Source: JASHVB01 sp035508435
GTDB lineage: Bacteria; Pseudomonadota; Alphaproteobacteria; Acetobacterales; Acetobacteraceae
Reading direction: 5' to 3'
DNA: 64,000 nucleotides
Assembly: GCA_035508435.1 (NCBI GenBank)
Contig: DATJNA010000228.1
Coordinates: 1 to 64,000 of the forward strand
A model generated the notes under the pieces. It did no database searches, was not told the DNA's origin, and saw only the letters and a program-made list of their open reading frames with translations. This document shows, one piece after another, positions 31,376 to 40,252 of this stretch. The stretch's first letter is position 1. Each line of letters starts with the position of its first letter. A program made the translations under genes and the position numbers.

Positions 31376-32587
31376 TTATGCGCCGGTGATGACCTCGCCG
31401 AACCGTTCGAAGGTCTTGCCGTTCCACTTCTCCAATTGCATCGCCTTGATCGGATGGTAATTGATCGGGCTGATGTTGATGGTAATGCCGGGCAGCAGCA
31501 GCGGATTATGATCGTCGTGGAAGTCCGTCGCCTGCTTCATGACGTTCTGGCGCGAGAAGTCGCCTTTGCACTGCTTCAACACCTTCAGCATCGTGTCGCT
31601 GACGGCGTAGGCAGCGACATAGCCGCCATCCGTCTGGTCGGCGCCCGGCAGGTACTTGTTCATGAATGCCCGCCATTCCTGCATGCCGGCATCGTTGGCG
31701 AAGGCTGGATCGGTGGGATCCTTCAGGTAGCCGGCGCTGATCATGCCGAGGCAGTTCTGCGGCCCCGCCGGGTTGATCACCGCGCCGACCGAAATCGACA
31801 CGTTGGTCATGAAGAACATCGGATTCCACTTCAGGTCGTGCACCTTGCGGATCGCCTGTGCCGCGAATTTCGGTGTCGCGACCACCAGCAGCACGTCGGC
31901 GCCCGAGGCCTGCAAGCTGGCGATCTGGCTGTCCACGGTTGGGTCGGTCACCTCATAGGTCGCCTCGATCACCATTTTCGAATATTTGGCGCCCAGGATG
32001 TCCTTCACACCCGCCGGATAGTCCTTGCCGAAATCGTCGTTCTGATAAAGGATCGCCATCTTGGCGTCCGGCTTCTGTTGCAGCATGTATTTGCTATAGA
32101 TCTGCGCTTCCGTCCGATAGCTCGGCTGCCAACCGATGGTCCAGGGGAACTGCTTGTAGTTTCCCCACTTGTCCGCGCCGGTGGCGACGAACAGCATCGG
32201 CACTTTGTGCTGGTTCATGTAGCGCTCGATCGCGCTGTTGGTCGGCGTGCCCAGCGTGTTGAAGGTGAAGGCGACCTGGTCCTCTTCCACCAACTGTCGG
32301 ATGTCCTCCACCGTCTTGGGTGGGCTATAACCATCATCCAGCGAGATGAAATTGATTTTCCGCCCGCCGACCCCACCCTGCCCATTCACCATCTTGTTAA
32401 AATAGGCCTGCTCCAGCTTGCCCAGTGAGCTGTAGGCGGAGGCCGGTCCGCTGTAGGGATTGGTATGGCCGATCTTGAGCTCCGTCGCCGTCACGCCCGG
32501 CGTGTCCGCTGCGGCGGCCTGCCGCCATGTTGCCGCTCCCGCCGCCGCGGCCACGCCGGCCGTCAGCACTGCACGTCTACGAATCAT
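31376..32587 (-). CDS. ABC transporter substrate-binding protein, branched-chain amino acid type (copy 1)
   Basis: This 403-residue periplasmic receptor (Peripla_BP_6/LivK type) starts with MIRRRAVLTAGVAAAAGAAT, a likely Tat or Sec signal, and AAAADTPGV at cleavage. The mature part has KIGHTNPYSGPASAYSSLG, FNTLGTPTNSAIERYMN and ILYQNDDFGKDYPAGV, all diagnostic for the family. AAGGAA precedes the ATG. Its nearest relative in the window is the next gene upstream, to which it aligns along its whole length, so the two arose by duplication. No livHMGF permease genes are adjacent. The ligand could be an amino acid, amide or aromatic acid. Confidence 0.92.
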   Translation of the reverse strand: MIRRRAVLTAGVAAAAGAATWRQAAAADTPGVTATELKIGHTNPYSGPASAYSSLGKLEQAYFNKMVNGQGGVGGRKINFISLDDGYSPPKTVEDIRQLVEEDQVAFTFNTLGTPTNSAIERYMNQHKVPMLFVATGADKWGNYKQFPWTIGWQPSYRTEAQIYSKYMLQQKPDAKMAILYQNDDFGKDYPAGVKDILGAKYSKMVIEATYEVTDPTVDSQIASLQASGADVLLVVATPKFAAQAIRKVHDLKWNPMFFMTNVSISVGAVINPAGPQNCLGMISAGYLKDPTDPAFANDAGMQEWRAFMNKYLPGADQTDGGYVAAYAVSDTMLKVLKQCKGDFSRQNVMKQATDFHDDHNPLLLPGITINISPINYHPIKAMQLEKWNGKTFERFGEVITGA

Positions 32588-32640
32588 GCGGATTTCCTTC
32601 CGAGAACGGGCGGCCATATCGCCGCCCATCCCGGACCTTA

Positions 32641-33849
32641 TCAGGTACTTGTCGCCTGGATAATATCCCCGAAGAACACCCAGGTCTTGCCGTCCCAGCG
32701 CATCAGCCGCATCGCCTTCACCGGGCGGTGGTCGGTATGGCTGGTGCTGGCGGTGATGCCCGGCAGGGCCGTCGGCAACGGCAACTGATGCAGGCTCTCC
32801 GCCTGGTGCATGATGTTGGCGCGGGTGAAGTTGCCTTTACACTGCTTCAGCACGTGCAGCATCACGTTCGACACGGTATACGAATAGACGTAGTTGAGGT
32901 CTGACAGGTCCGCTCCGGGCATGTGCTGGGCCATGAAGGCGCGCCATCCCTGCATGGCCGGGTCGTTGTCCCATTGGTGGTCGGTCGGGTCCTTCAGCCA
33001 GTTGGTGCTGACCAGGCCAACGGCTTTTTCCGGGCCCGCCGGGGTGATCACCGCGCCCACCGAAACCGACACGTTGGTCATCAGGAACAACGGCTTCCAT
33101 TTCAGGTCGTAGACCTTGCGGATCGCCTGCGCGGCGAATTTCGGTGCCGCCACTACCAGCAGCACATCCGCGCCGGTCGCCTGCAACGAGGTGATCTGGC
33201 TGTCTATTGTCGCATCGGTCGGCTCGTAGCTCGCCGTGGTCACCAACTTCGAATAGCGGTCGCCGAATCCCGTTTGCAGACCGTTCAGGTAGTCCTTGCC
33301 GAAATCGTCGTTCTGATACAGCACCGCGACCCTCGGGTTCGGCTTCTCCTGCAGGATGTACTTGGCATAGATCTGCGATTCGGTGCGGTAGTCGGGCTGG
33401 AAGCCTGTGGTCCACGGATACAGCTTGTAATCGCCCCATTTCGCCGCGCCGGTCGAAACGAACAGATGTGGCACCTTGCGCTGGTTCACATAGCGCACGA
33501 TGGCCGAGTTGGTCGGGGTGCCGAGCGTATTGAACAGAAAAGCGACGTGGTCTTCTTCGATTAGTTGCCGGACGTCTTCGACCGTCTTGGGTGGGCTATA
33601 GCCGTCGTCCAGCGAAATGAAATTGATCTTCCGCCCGGATACCCCGCCCTGGTCGTTGACCATCTTGAAGAATGCGGTTTCCAGCTTGCCGATCGGGCTG
33701 TACGAGGAGACCGGGCCGCTATACGGCATGGTGTTGCCGATCTTGATCTCGGTCGCTGTGACCCCGGGCGTTTCCTCGGCTCGCGCCGCGCTCCATCCTG
33801 TTGCCGCCGCGGCCGCACCCGTGGCGAGCATTGTCCGTCTCCTGATCAT
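32641..33849 (-). CDS. ABC transporter substrate-binding protein, branched-chain amino acid type (copy 2)
   Basis: This 402-residue receptor is paralogous to the neighbour 53 bp downstream; both share GVTATE-KIG at the mature start, KINFISLDDGYSPPKTVED and YQNDDFGKDY. The signal region is MIRRRTMLATGAAAAATGWS. The ATG at 33849 is preceded by GGAGGG. The same frame stays open leftward-upstream into the EmrB gene, but that part is antisense and not protein-like. Differences between copies cluster in the central ligand lobe and C-terminus, so they may have different ligands. Confidence 0.92.
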   Translation of the reverse strand: MIRRRTMLATGAAAAATGWSAARAEETPGVTATEIKIGNTMPYSGPVSSYSPIGKLETAFFKMVNDQGGVSGRKINFISLDDGYSPPKTVEDVRQLIEEDHVAFLFNTLGTPTNSAIVRYVNQRKVPHLFVSTGAAKWGDYKLYPWTTGFQPDYRTESQIYAKYILQEKPNPRVAVLYQNDDFGKDYLNGLQTGFGDRYSKLVTTASYEPTDATIDSQITSLQATGADVLLVVAAPKFAAQAIRKVYDLKWKPLFLMTNVSVSVGAVITPAGPEKAVGLVSTNWLKDPTDHQWDNDPAMQGWRAFMAQHMPGADLSDLNYVYSYTVSNVMLHVLKQCKGNFTRANIMHQAESLHQLPLPTALPGITASTSHTDHRPVKAMRLMRWDGKTWVFFGDIIQATST

Positions 33850-33959
33850 CGGCGTTTCCCTCCCTGGACCTGTTAGGGCAGCGCAACGGCGCCGCCACGG
33901 CCAGAATAGCCGCCAACGCGGCGCCGGAACAACGACGATGCGACTCCGGCAGGCGCGCT

Positions 33960-35525
33960 TCAGTGCCGCCGTCCGGCGATTCCTGATCGGAACAGAAACG
34001 CCAATGGAACGACGGCGAAAGATGCCAGAGCGCTGACGGTGAACACGTCGCAATAGGCCAGGATCGCGGCCTGCTGGTTCAGCATGCCGTTGATCAATCC
34101 CGCGGCCGTGTCGTTCAGCGCGCTGGCGGCATAGCCGAGCGCCTGCAGCGATTGGTGATATTGTGCCAGCAGCGAATCGTAAGGCTGATCCAGCGGCGAG
34201 AGATGTGTTGCGAGATACGCCCGGTGCACTTGCAGCCGGTTCGCCGTAATCGCCGTGGCGATGGAGATTCCCACCGAGCCGGCGATGTTGCGGAACATCG
34301 AATACAGCGCCGTTGCGTCCGCGTTCAGCGCGCGCGGTAGCGTGGAATACGCCAAAGTACTGTTCGGCACGAACAGAAAGGCGAGGCCGATGGTCTGGTA
34401 GGCGCGGATCCAGGCGAGCCAGCCGAAACTGACATCCGGCGCCAGGCGTGCGGCGTACAGCGACGAACCGCCCAGCAGCAGGAAGCCGAACGCGATCACC
34501 ACGCGCGTCGAGATGTTGGGCAGCACGGTGCGGGCCACGAAGGGGATCAGCAGGATCATCAGTGCCGCCCCGGGCGACAGCGCCAGTCCCGTCAGCAGCG
34601 CGGTATAGCCAAGCCACGCCTGCGCCAGCAGCGGGATCAGCACCAGGCTGGAATACAGCGTCAGCCCGATGCCGAATACCATTACCGAGCCGACCGCGAA
34701 GTTCCGATCGCCCAGCGCGCGCAGATCGACGATTGGCTTCTCGGTCAGCAGCAGCCAGCACACCGCACCGAGCAATGATGCGACGGCGATCAGGCCAGCC
34801 AGACGGATGGCGGGGGAGGTGAACCAATCGTTGTCCTCGCCGCGGTCCAGCATGATCTGCATCGCCCCGAAGCCCAGCGCGATCAATGAGAGGCCGACAT
34901 AATCCATGTCGATCAGCCGGGCGCGATCGGCCTTCACCCAGGGCGGGTCCTCGACGAGCTGTGCCACGGTGACGAAGCCGAGCACGCCCATCGGCACATT
35001 AATCAGGAACACCCAGCGCCAGGACCAGGTGTCCGTCAGCCAGCCGCCCAATGTCGGCCCCAGCACCGGCGCGAAGATGATGCCGAATGCGACTATGGAG
35101 AAGGCGTGAGCGCGCTGCGACGGTTCGAACGTGTCGAGAATGATCGATTGTTGGTTCGGCTGCAGCCCGCCGCCGAAGAAGCCTTGCATCAGGCGGAACA
35201 CGACGAGCTGAGTCAGGCTGGTGGCGACGCCGCACAGGAAGCTGCACAGCGTGAACATCGCGATGCACAGCAGGAAATACTGCTTGCGCCCGAGCAAGCG
35301 GCCGAACCAGCCGGAGATCGGCACCACGATCCCGTTCGCCACCAGATAGGAGGTCAGCGCCCAGGTCGCGTCGTCATAGCTGGCGGAAAGGCTGCCCGCG
35401 ATGTGCGGCAGGCTGACATTGACGATGGTGGTATCCAGCACCTCCATGAACGGTGCCAGCGTCACCACGACCGCGATCAGCCAGGCGCTGGCGCGCGGGT
35501 GAAATGCGGCGTGGGTGGCGGACAA
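33960..35525 (-). CDS. DHA2-family MFS multidrug transporter (EmrB-like)
   Basis: This 521-residue membrane protein shows 14 hydrophobic segments, as for the DHA2 family. Motifs include LDTTIVNVSLPHIAGSL in TM1 (DHA2 motif), GWFGRLLGRKQYFLL in loop 2-3 and VLGPTLGGWLTDTWSWRW in TM5 (motif C). It exports drugs or other hydrophobic compounds using protons. With the EmrA-like gene that precedes it by 27 bp it should form an inner-membrane export complex; a TolC-type outer-membrane protein is not in the window. Confidence 0.93.
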   Translation of the reverse strand: MSATHAAFHPRASAWLIAVVVTLAPFMEVLDTTIVNVSLPHIAGSLSASYDDATWALTSYLVANGIVVPISGWFGRLLGRKQYFLLCIAMFTLCSFLCGVATSLTQLVVFRLMQGFFGGGLQPNQQSIILDTFEPSQRAHAFSIVAFGIIFAPVLGPTLGGWLTDTWSWRWVFLINVPMGVLGFVTVAQLVEDPPWVKADRARLIDMDYVGLSLIALGFGAMQIMLDRGEDNDWFTSPAIRLAGLIAVASLLGAVCWLLLTEKPIVDLRALGDRNFAVGSVMVFGIGLTLYSSLVLIPLLAQAWLGYTALLTGLALSPGAALMILLIPFVARTVLPNISTRVVIAFGFLLLGGSSLYAARLAPDVSFGWLAWIRAYQTIGLAFLFVPNSTLAYSTLPRALNADATALYSMFRNIAGSVGISIATAITANRLQVHRAYLATHLSPLDQPYDSLLAQYHQSLQALGYAASALNDTAAGLINGMLNQQAAILAYCDVFTVSALASFAVVPLAFLFRSGIAGRRH

Positions 35526-35552
35526 TTCTCTCTCCTTCCGTGCCGCGTCCTC

Positions 35553-36665
35553 TCACTTCAAATGCACCACCGGATCGACCGAAAGTCCCAACGGCAATGG
35601 CCGGTTCGCAGCCAGGCCGCGGTCGATCACGATCTTCACCGGCACGCGCTGCACGATCTTGACGAAATTCCCGGTCGCATTTTCCGCCGGAAACGCCGAG
35701 AACCGCGAGCCGGAGCCAAGCTGGATGCTGTCCACATGGCCCTCCAGATGCAGATCGGGATAGGCGTCCACGTCGATATCCACCCGATCGCCCGGCCGCA
35801 TCCGCGCGAGCTGGTCCTCCTTGAAATTCGCCGTCACCCAGACATCGGGCGTCACCAGTGCCATGATCGACTGCCCCACCTGGACATAATTGCCCTTGTC
35901 CACGTTGCGTTTAGTCACCCAGCCGTCTTGCGGGGCAAGCACTTTGGTCCATTCCAGGTTCAGCCCGGCCTGCGTAACCTGCGCCTGTGCCAGCGCCACC
36001 TGGCCTTCGAGCTGGTGGACCTGGGCCGCCGCCTGGTCGATCGACTGTCGCACGATGTCGGTGGCATGCAGGTTGGCTTCCGCCTCCGCCACGGCCGCAT
36101 TGGCGTTGCGCATTGCCGATTCCGCGTTGTCGATGTCCTGCTGCGTGGTCGCCTGTTTCGGCAGGCTGCGTTGCCGTCGTGCGTCGGCCTGCGCCTTGAA
36201 CTGCGTTGCCTGTGCCGCGAGAAGTTGTGCCTGCGCTGCCGCCAGCTTGGCCGGCCAGGTGATGCGGGCGGTCTCCAGATTGACTCGCGCCGCGGCGAAC
36301 TGCGCCTCGGCCACCTGCAAGCTGCCCTGCGCCTGGTCGAGTGCTGCCTGGTAGGGGCGGGGATCGATCTCGATCAACACCTGCCCCGCTTTCACATACT
36401 GATTGTCGTTCACGTCGCGCGCGATCACCGCTCCGGCCACTTGCGGCGCAATGGTGACCGCGTTGCCGTCGGTATAGGCGTCGTCGGTGGTGGCCTCGTT
36501 CCGGGTAAGGTACCAGTAGCCGACGGCCCCGCCGAGCGCCGCCACAACGATCAACAACAGCAGAAGCTTCGCCAATCGGCTTCGGCGTTGGGCTGGGCGC
36601 GTTGAAGTGTCTGGGGCACCTCTGACCGAGTGAGCGGCGGTCACAGCGGTAGGCTGATCATTCAT
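35553..36665 (-). CDS. HlyD/EmrA-family membrane fusion protein
   Basis: This 370-residue periplasmic adaptor has one N-terminal transmembrane helix (LLLLLIVVAALGGAVGYWYL, about residues 30-49), a beta-barrel/lipoyl part (APQVAGAVIARDVNDNQYVKAG), a long alpha hairpin rich in Ala, Gln and Glu (about 105-215), and the second lipoyl half with VLAPQDGWVTKRNVDKGNYV. It joins the MFS pump to an outer-membrane channel. Gene order ABC exporter, EmrA, EmrB on one strand suggests one export operon. Confidence 0.93.
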   Translation of the reverse strand: MNDQPTAVTAAHSVRGAPDTSTRPAQRRSRLAKLLLLLIVVAALGGAVGYWYLTRNEATTDDAYTDGNAVTIAPQVAGAVIARDVNDNQYVKAGQVLIEIDPRPYQAALDQAQGSLQVAEAQFAAARVNLETARITWPAKLAAAQAQLLAAQATQFKAQADARRQRSLPKQATTQQDIDNAESAMRNANAAVAEAEANLHATDIVRQSIDQAAAQVHQLEGQVALAQAQVTQAGLNLEWTKVLAPQDGWVTKRNVDKGNYVQVGQSIMALVTPDVWVTANFKEDQLARMRPGDRVDIDVDAYPDLHLEGHVDSIQLGSGSRFSAFPAENATGNFVKIVQRVPVKIVIDRGLAANRPLPLGLSVDPVVHLK

Positions 36666-36788
36666 CCGGCGGACCTGTTAGAGCGGCGGCAGCATCGCGA
36701 CGCCGCAACGGCGACGCAACCCTTGGAGCGACCAGCCAAGCGCGCGAGGTCGGCGCGGTAGTGTGAGGTGGGGCGCGGAGCATCCTGT

Positions 36789-38561
36789 TCACACCGCCAG
36801 CGCCTGGCTCCGCACCAGCCGCGCATAGAGCCCCTCTCGCGCCAGCAGCTCGGCATGGGTGCCTTGTTCGGCGGCTCGCCCATCCTGCATCGCTACCACC
36901 AGATCGGCGTCGCGCACGGTGGAGAGCCGGTGCGCAATCACGATCGTCGTGCGCCCACGACGCAGTCGGGCGAGCGCCGCCTGAATCGCGGCTTCATTCT
37001 CGGTGTCCAGCGCGCTGGTCGCCTCGTCCAGCAGCAGGATGCGCGGATTGCGCAGCAGCGCCCGGGCCAGCGCGACGCGCTGCCGCTGCCCGCCCGACAA
37101 GCGCCGCCCGCCCGGGCCCACGCTCGTCGCAAACCCGTCCGGCAAGGCGGCAATGAACTCGGCCGCCGCTGCGTCCTGTGCGGCGGCCTCGATCTCCGCT
37201 GCGCCGGCACCCGGGCGCCCCATGGCGATGTTCGCGGCGATCGTGTCATCGAACAGCAGCGCGTCCTGGCCGACATAGGCCATGGCGTCGCGCAGTGAGG
37301 CCAGCGTTGCCTGCCGCACGTCGAGCCCATCCACCAGCACCGCGCCCTCGGTTGCGTCGTGCAGCCGCGGGATCAGGGAGATGGCGGTCGACTTGCCGCC
37401 GCCGGAAGGCCCGACCAGCGCCACAGTGCAGCCCGGGAGAGCTTCGAAACTGAGCCCCGCAAGGCCCACACGCCCGTCGGGGTAGACGAAATGGACATCG
37501 TCGAACACCACGTGTCCGCGCCCCGGCGGCAACGCCACCGCATCCGGCGCATCGACGATCGACGGTTCCTCATCCACCACCGCGAACACGCGGCTCAGTC
37601 CGGCGAGCCCCTCCTGCAACGCGGCGTTCAGTGAGCCTAGCGCGCGTAGCGGCCGTGACGCGATCAGCAGCGCCGCCACGAAGCCGGTGAAATTGCCGAT
37701 CGTGCGGTCCCCGATCGCCGCGCGCCAGCCGGCGAAACCGATCACCAGCGCCACCGCCGCGCCGCCCAGCACCTCCAGCACCGGGTCGATACGGGCCCGG
37801 CTGCGCGCCATGCGCATCAGCGCGCGGTAGAGGTCGGTGAATGCCCCCTGGGCCCGGTCGGTCTCCAGCGCCTCCAGCCGATAGGACCGCACCGTACGTG
37901 CCTGGGCGAAGCTCTCGTTCAGCAGCGCCGCCGTCTCTCCCATGCGCTCCTGCATGCCGCCCGACGCACGCCGCACGCGTTTGCCGATGCGCTGGATCGG
38001 CATTGCCGCCAGTGGGTAAAGCACCGCGGCGATCAGCGACAGCAGCCAGTCCAGGTAGAGCATCGAGGCCACCAGCCCCACCACTGTGACCGCATCGGCG
38101 ACGCCGTTCACCGCCCGGGTGAGCGCCTCCCGGATGATCGATGCATCAGTGGTGAAGCGCGCGGCGAGCTGTGCCGGCGCCTCGCGCTCCAGCCGTGCGA
38201 GGTCGGCATGGGTCAGATGGGCGAACATCCGGCCCTGCAGCTCCCGGATCGCCAGCAGCACCACCTGCTGCACCTGCACGTTCTGGAAGTACTGCGCCGC
38301 CGCCTTGACCGAGGTCACCACCACCACCAGCGCGGGGATCTGATACAGAATTCGGCGGTCGTGGTTGGTGAACATCTGGAACGCGTGGTCGATCACCACC
38401 GGATACAGCGCCGTGGTGCCGGCCATCACCAGAGTCAGTAACAGCACCAGCGCGACCCGCGGCTTGTGGTGCCTGAGATGCTCCCGCCACAGCCGCGCGA
38501 GCAAGGCGCGGGTGCTATCCCGTCCGGGCAGGAGTGCGATCCGAGGGGTGGCGGCATCCAT
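36789..38561 (-). CDS. ABC exporter, fused permease and ATPase (MsbA-like)
   Basis: This 590-residue half-transporter has a six-helix permease domain (about 35-310) and a C-terminal ATPase. The Walker A motif is GPSGGGKST (384-392), the Q-loop is YVGQDALLFDD, the signature is LSGGQRQRV (488-496), Walker B is RILLLDEATSALD (507-519) and the switch His is in VIAHRLSTV. It acts as a homodimer and may flip lipids or export peptides or drugs. It lies 123 bp upstream of emrA; the start faces the M20 amidohydrolase across a 380-bp region. Confidence 0.93.
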   Translation of the reverse strand: MDAATPRIALLPGRDSTRALLARLWREHLRHHKPRVALVLLLTLVMAGTTALYPVVIDHAFQMFTNHDRRILYQIPALVVVVTSVKAAAQYFQNVQVQQVVLLAIRELQGRMFAHLTHADLARLEREAPAQLAARFTTDASIIREALTRAVNGVADAVTVVGLVASMLYLDWLLSLIAAVLYPLAAMPIQRIGKRVRRASGGMQERMGETAALLNESFAQARTVRSYRLEALETDRAQGAFTDLYRALMRMARSRARIDPVLEVLGGAAVALVIGFAGWRAAIGDRTIGNFTGFVAALLIASRPLRALGSLNAALQEGLAGLSRVFAVVDEEPSIVDAPDAVALPPGRGHVVFDDVHFVYPDGRVGLAGLSFEALPGCTVALVGPSGGGKSTAISLIPRLHDATEGAVLVDGLDVRQATLASLRDAMAYVGQDALLFDDTIAANIAMGRPGAGAAEIEAAAQDAAAAEFIAALPDGFATSVGPGGRRLSGGQRQRVALARALLRNPRILLLDEATSALDTENEAAIQAALARLRRGRTTIVIAHRLSTVRDADLVVAMQDGRAAEQGTHAELLAREGLYARLVRSQALAV

Positions 38562-38941
38562 GGCGGCTGCCTCTATCAGGCGGCGTCCAAGCCCGCCAGA
38601 GCACGCGAGCTATCCCACCCACGCCGGTGTCCTTGTTATGTTCCAGGTGCGAGGCCAGCTTCGGCACGCAGCTTCGACAAGAGATCCTACTGTTTGGTCG
38701 AGAAATCGCTGCCGTCGCCCTGCGGAACATCGCTGCCATCGCCCTGTTGGACGTCGCTGCCGTCGCTTGACGATCTCGACCGAAAAAGGTGCCGCTGCAC
38801 CGCAGGGCAGGTGCCGCGTGCGCGCAGTCGATTGATTGGCAGGGAGACCTGGACAGACACCTGCCTACCGGCTGCCGCCGTTTCCCAGCGAGGTCGCTTC
38901 ACGATAGTCTCGCTGCGTCCGGAACACTCATGGAGCTCAAT
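38562..38941. other. divergent intergenic region, ABC exporter / M20 amidohydrolase
   Basis: A 380-bp gap with both flanking genes reading outward, so both promoters should be here. The only structure seen is the 24-bp tandem repeat at 38705-38771. No gene is supported; an open frame on the minus strand that reads through the repeat as GDGSDV-type octapeptides is antisense to the amidohydrolase further on and is not convincing. Confidence 0.5.
38705..38771. repeat. 24-bp tandem repeat, 2.8 copies
   Basis: Copies at 38705-38728 (ATCGCTGCCGTCGCCCTGCG..), 38729-38752 and a partial 38753-38771. The unit length is a multiple of three, and on the minus strand it would encode an octapeptide, but there is no other sign of coding. 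Confidence 0.75.
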
Positions 38942-40228
38942 ATGGCCAGCGTCGAAGCGGCGGCGATCCACGTAGCGGTGACCGCGCAACGCCCCTTCGC
39001 AGCCGGCTTGTTCGACCAATTGCGCCGGGACGGGTTGGATGCACCGGGCGTGACGCGCGATCCTTACGGCCCCGGCGAGCAACGCGCACATGCGAGCGTT
39101 GCGGCTGCCGCGCAATCGCTCGGGTTGGCGCTGGAACGTGATGCCGGCGCCAATCTCTATATGACCCGTGCGGGGCTTGACGGTGCTGCGCCACGAGTGG
39201 TGATCGGCTCGCATCTGGACTCGGTGCCGCATGGTGGCAATTTCGATGGCGCGGCCGGCGTGGTGGCCGGGCTCGTCGCGCTGTCGGCGCTGGCTGCGCT
39301 CGGGCTGACGCCGGCCTGCGATATCACCGTGATGGGCATCCGCGCCGAGGAGAGCATCTGGTTCCAGGTCTCGTATATCGGCAGCCGCGGCGCGCTGGGC
39401 GTGCTGCCGGACGGCGCACTGGACGTGCGGCGCATCGACACCGGCCGGACGCTGGCCGAGCATATCGCCGACTGTGGCGGCGATGCCGCGGCGCTGCGAG
39501 CGGGACGGCGATTCCTCGATCCGCGCCAGTTGCGGGCTTATCTGGAACTGCATATCGAACAAGCGCCAAGCCTGATGGAAGCCGGCAGGCCGGTGGCGAT
39601 CTGCACCGGCATTCCGGGAAACTTCCGTTATCCCGATGCCCGGATCGAGGGCAGCCACGACCATGTTGGCCTGCCGCGCCGATTCCGCCGCGATGCCGCG
39701 ATGGCGGGCGCGGAGTTCGCCATGGCTGTCGACCGGCTATGGGAGCAATACGATGCGCGCGGCATCCCGATGGCCGCGACCATCGGCCGCTTCCACACCG
39801 ACCCCGCAGCGCACGGCCTGACCATCGTGCCCGGTGCGTTCCATTTCAGCCTGGATGTGCGGGCTTATGATGAAGCGGTGCTGGTCGAACTCGACGCCGC
39901 GGTGGACGCGATCATCGCCGGCATAGAGCAATGCCGCGGCGTCAGGTTCCATCGCGGCGCCAAGGCGCGGGCCGCGGTCGGGGTGGTGGATCCGGCGATC
40001 CGCGCCGCGTTGACGGAGGCTGCGGCGGCGGTCGGCATCCCGACGATTGACCTGGGCAGCCCGGCCTCGCACGACGCCGCGGCGTTCGCGGCCTGCGGCG
40101 TGCCGATGGGCATGATCTTCGTCCGCAACGCCAACGGCAGCCATAACCCGAGCGAGACAATGACGCTGGAGGACTTCCTCGACGGAACAACGGTGCTGAC
40201 CCGTTGGCTCGCCGAAAAGTTGTGCTAG
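38942..40228 (+). CDS. M20-family amidohydrolase (hydantoinase/carbamoylase, allantoate amidohydrolase type)
   Basis: This 428-residue enzyme keeps the dinuclear metal ligands of the AmaB/HyuC/AllC group: His and Asp in GSHLDSVPHGGNFDGA, Glu-Glu in GIRAEES, His in LELHIEQAPSL and the last His in GSPASHDAAAF. The usual NHAGTTPM motif of the lid domain is changed to SHDHVGLPRRFRRD, and the EEGSRF segment to EESIWFQVSYIGSR, so it belongs to a divergent branch. It probably hydrolyses an N-carbamoyl amino acid or ureido compound. The ATG at 38942 has GGAG six bases upstream; one at 38930 is possible. Confidence 0.88.
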   Translation: MASVEAAAIHVAVTAQRPFAAGLFDQLRRDGLDAPGVTRDPYGPGEQRAHASVAAAAQSLGLALERDAGANLYMTRAGLDGAAPRVVIGSHLDSVPHGGNFDGAAGVVAGLVALSALAALGLTPACDITVMGIRAEESIWFQVSYIGSRGALGVLPDGALDVRRIDTGRTLAEHIADCGGDAAALRAGRRFLDPRQLRAYLELHIEQAPSLMEAGRPVAICTGIPGNFRYPDARIEGSHDHVGLPRRFRRDAAMAGAEFAMAVDRLWEQYDARGIPMAATIGRFHTDPAAHGLTIVPGAFHFSLDVRAYDEAVLVELDAAVDAIIAGIEQCRGVRFHRGAKARAAVGVVDPAIRAALTEAAAAVGIPTIDLGSPASHDAAAFAACGVPMGMIFVRNANGSHNPSETMTLEDFLDGTTVLTRWLAEKLC

Positions 40229-40252
40229 ACGCGACCACACGCGCGAGTATGG

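Noticed and set aside
33850..34827. N-terminal extension of receptor copy 2 to give a 728-residue protein
   Set aside because: The extra codons are antisense to the emrB gene and not protein-like; a good ribosome site and signal peptide mark the start at 33849.
38687..39664. Minus-strand frame that encodes GDGSDV-type octapeptide repeats
   Set aside because: Most of it is antisense to the M20 amidohydrolase, and the octapeptides come from a short 24-bp DNA repeat; there is no start region or domain.
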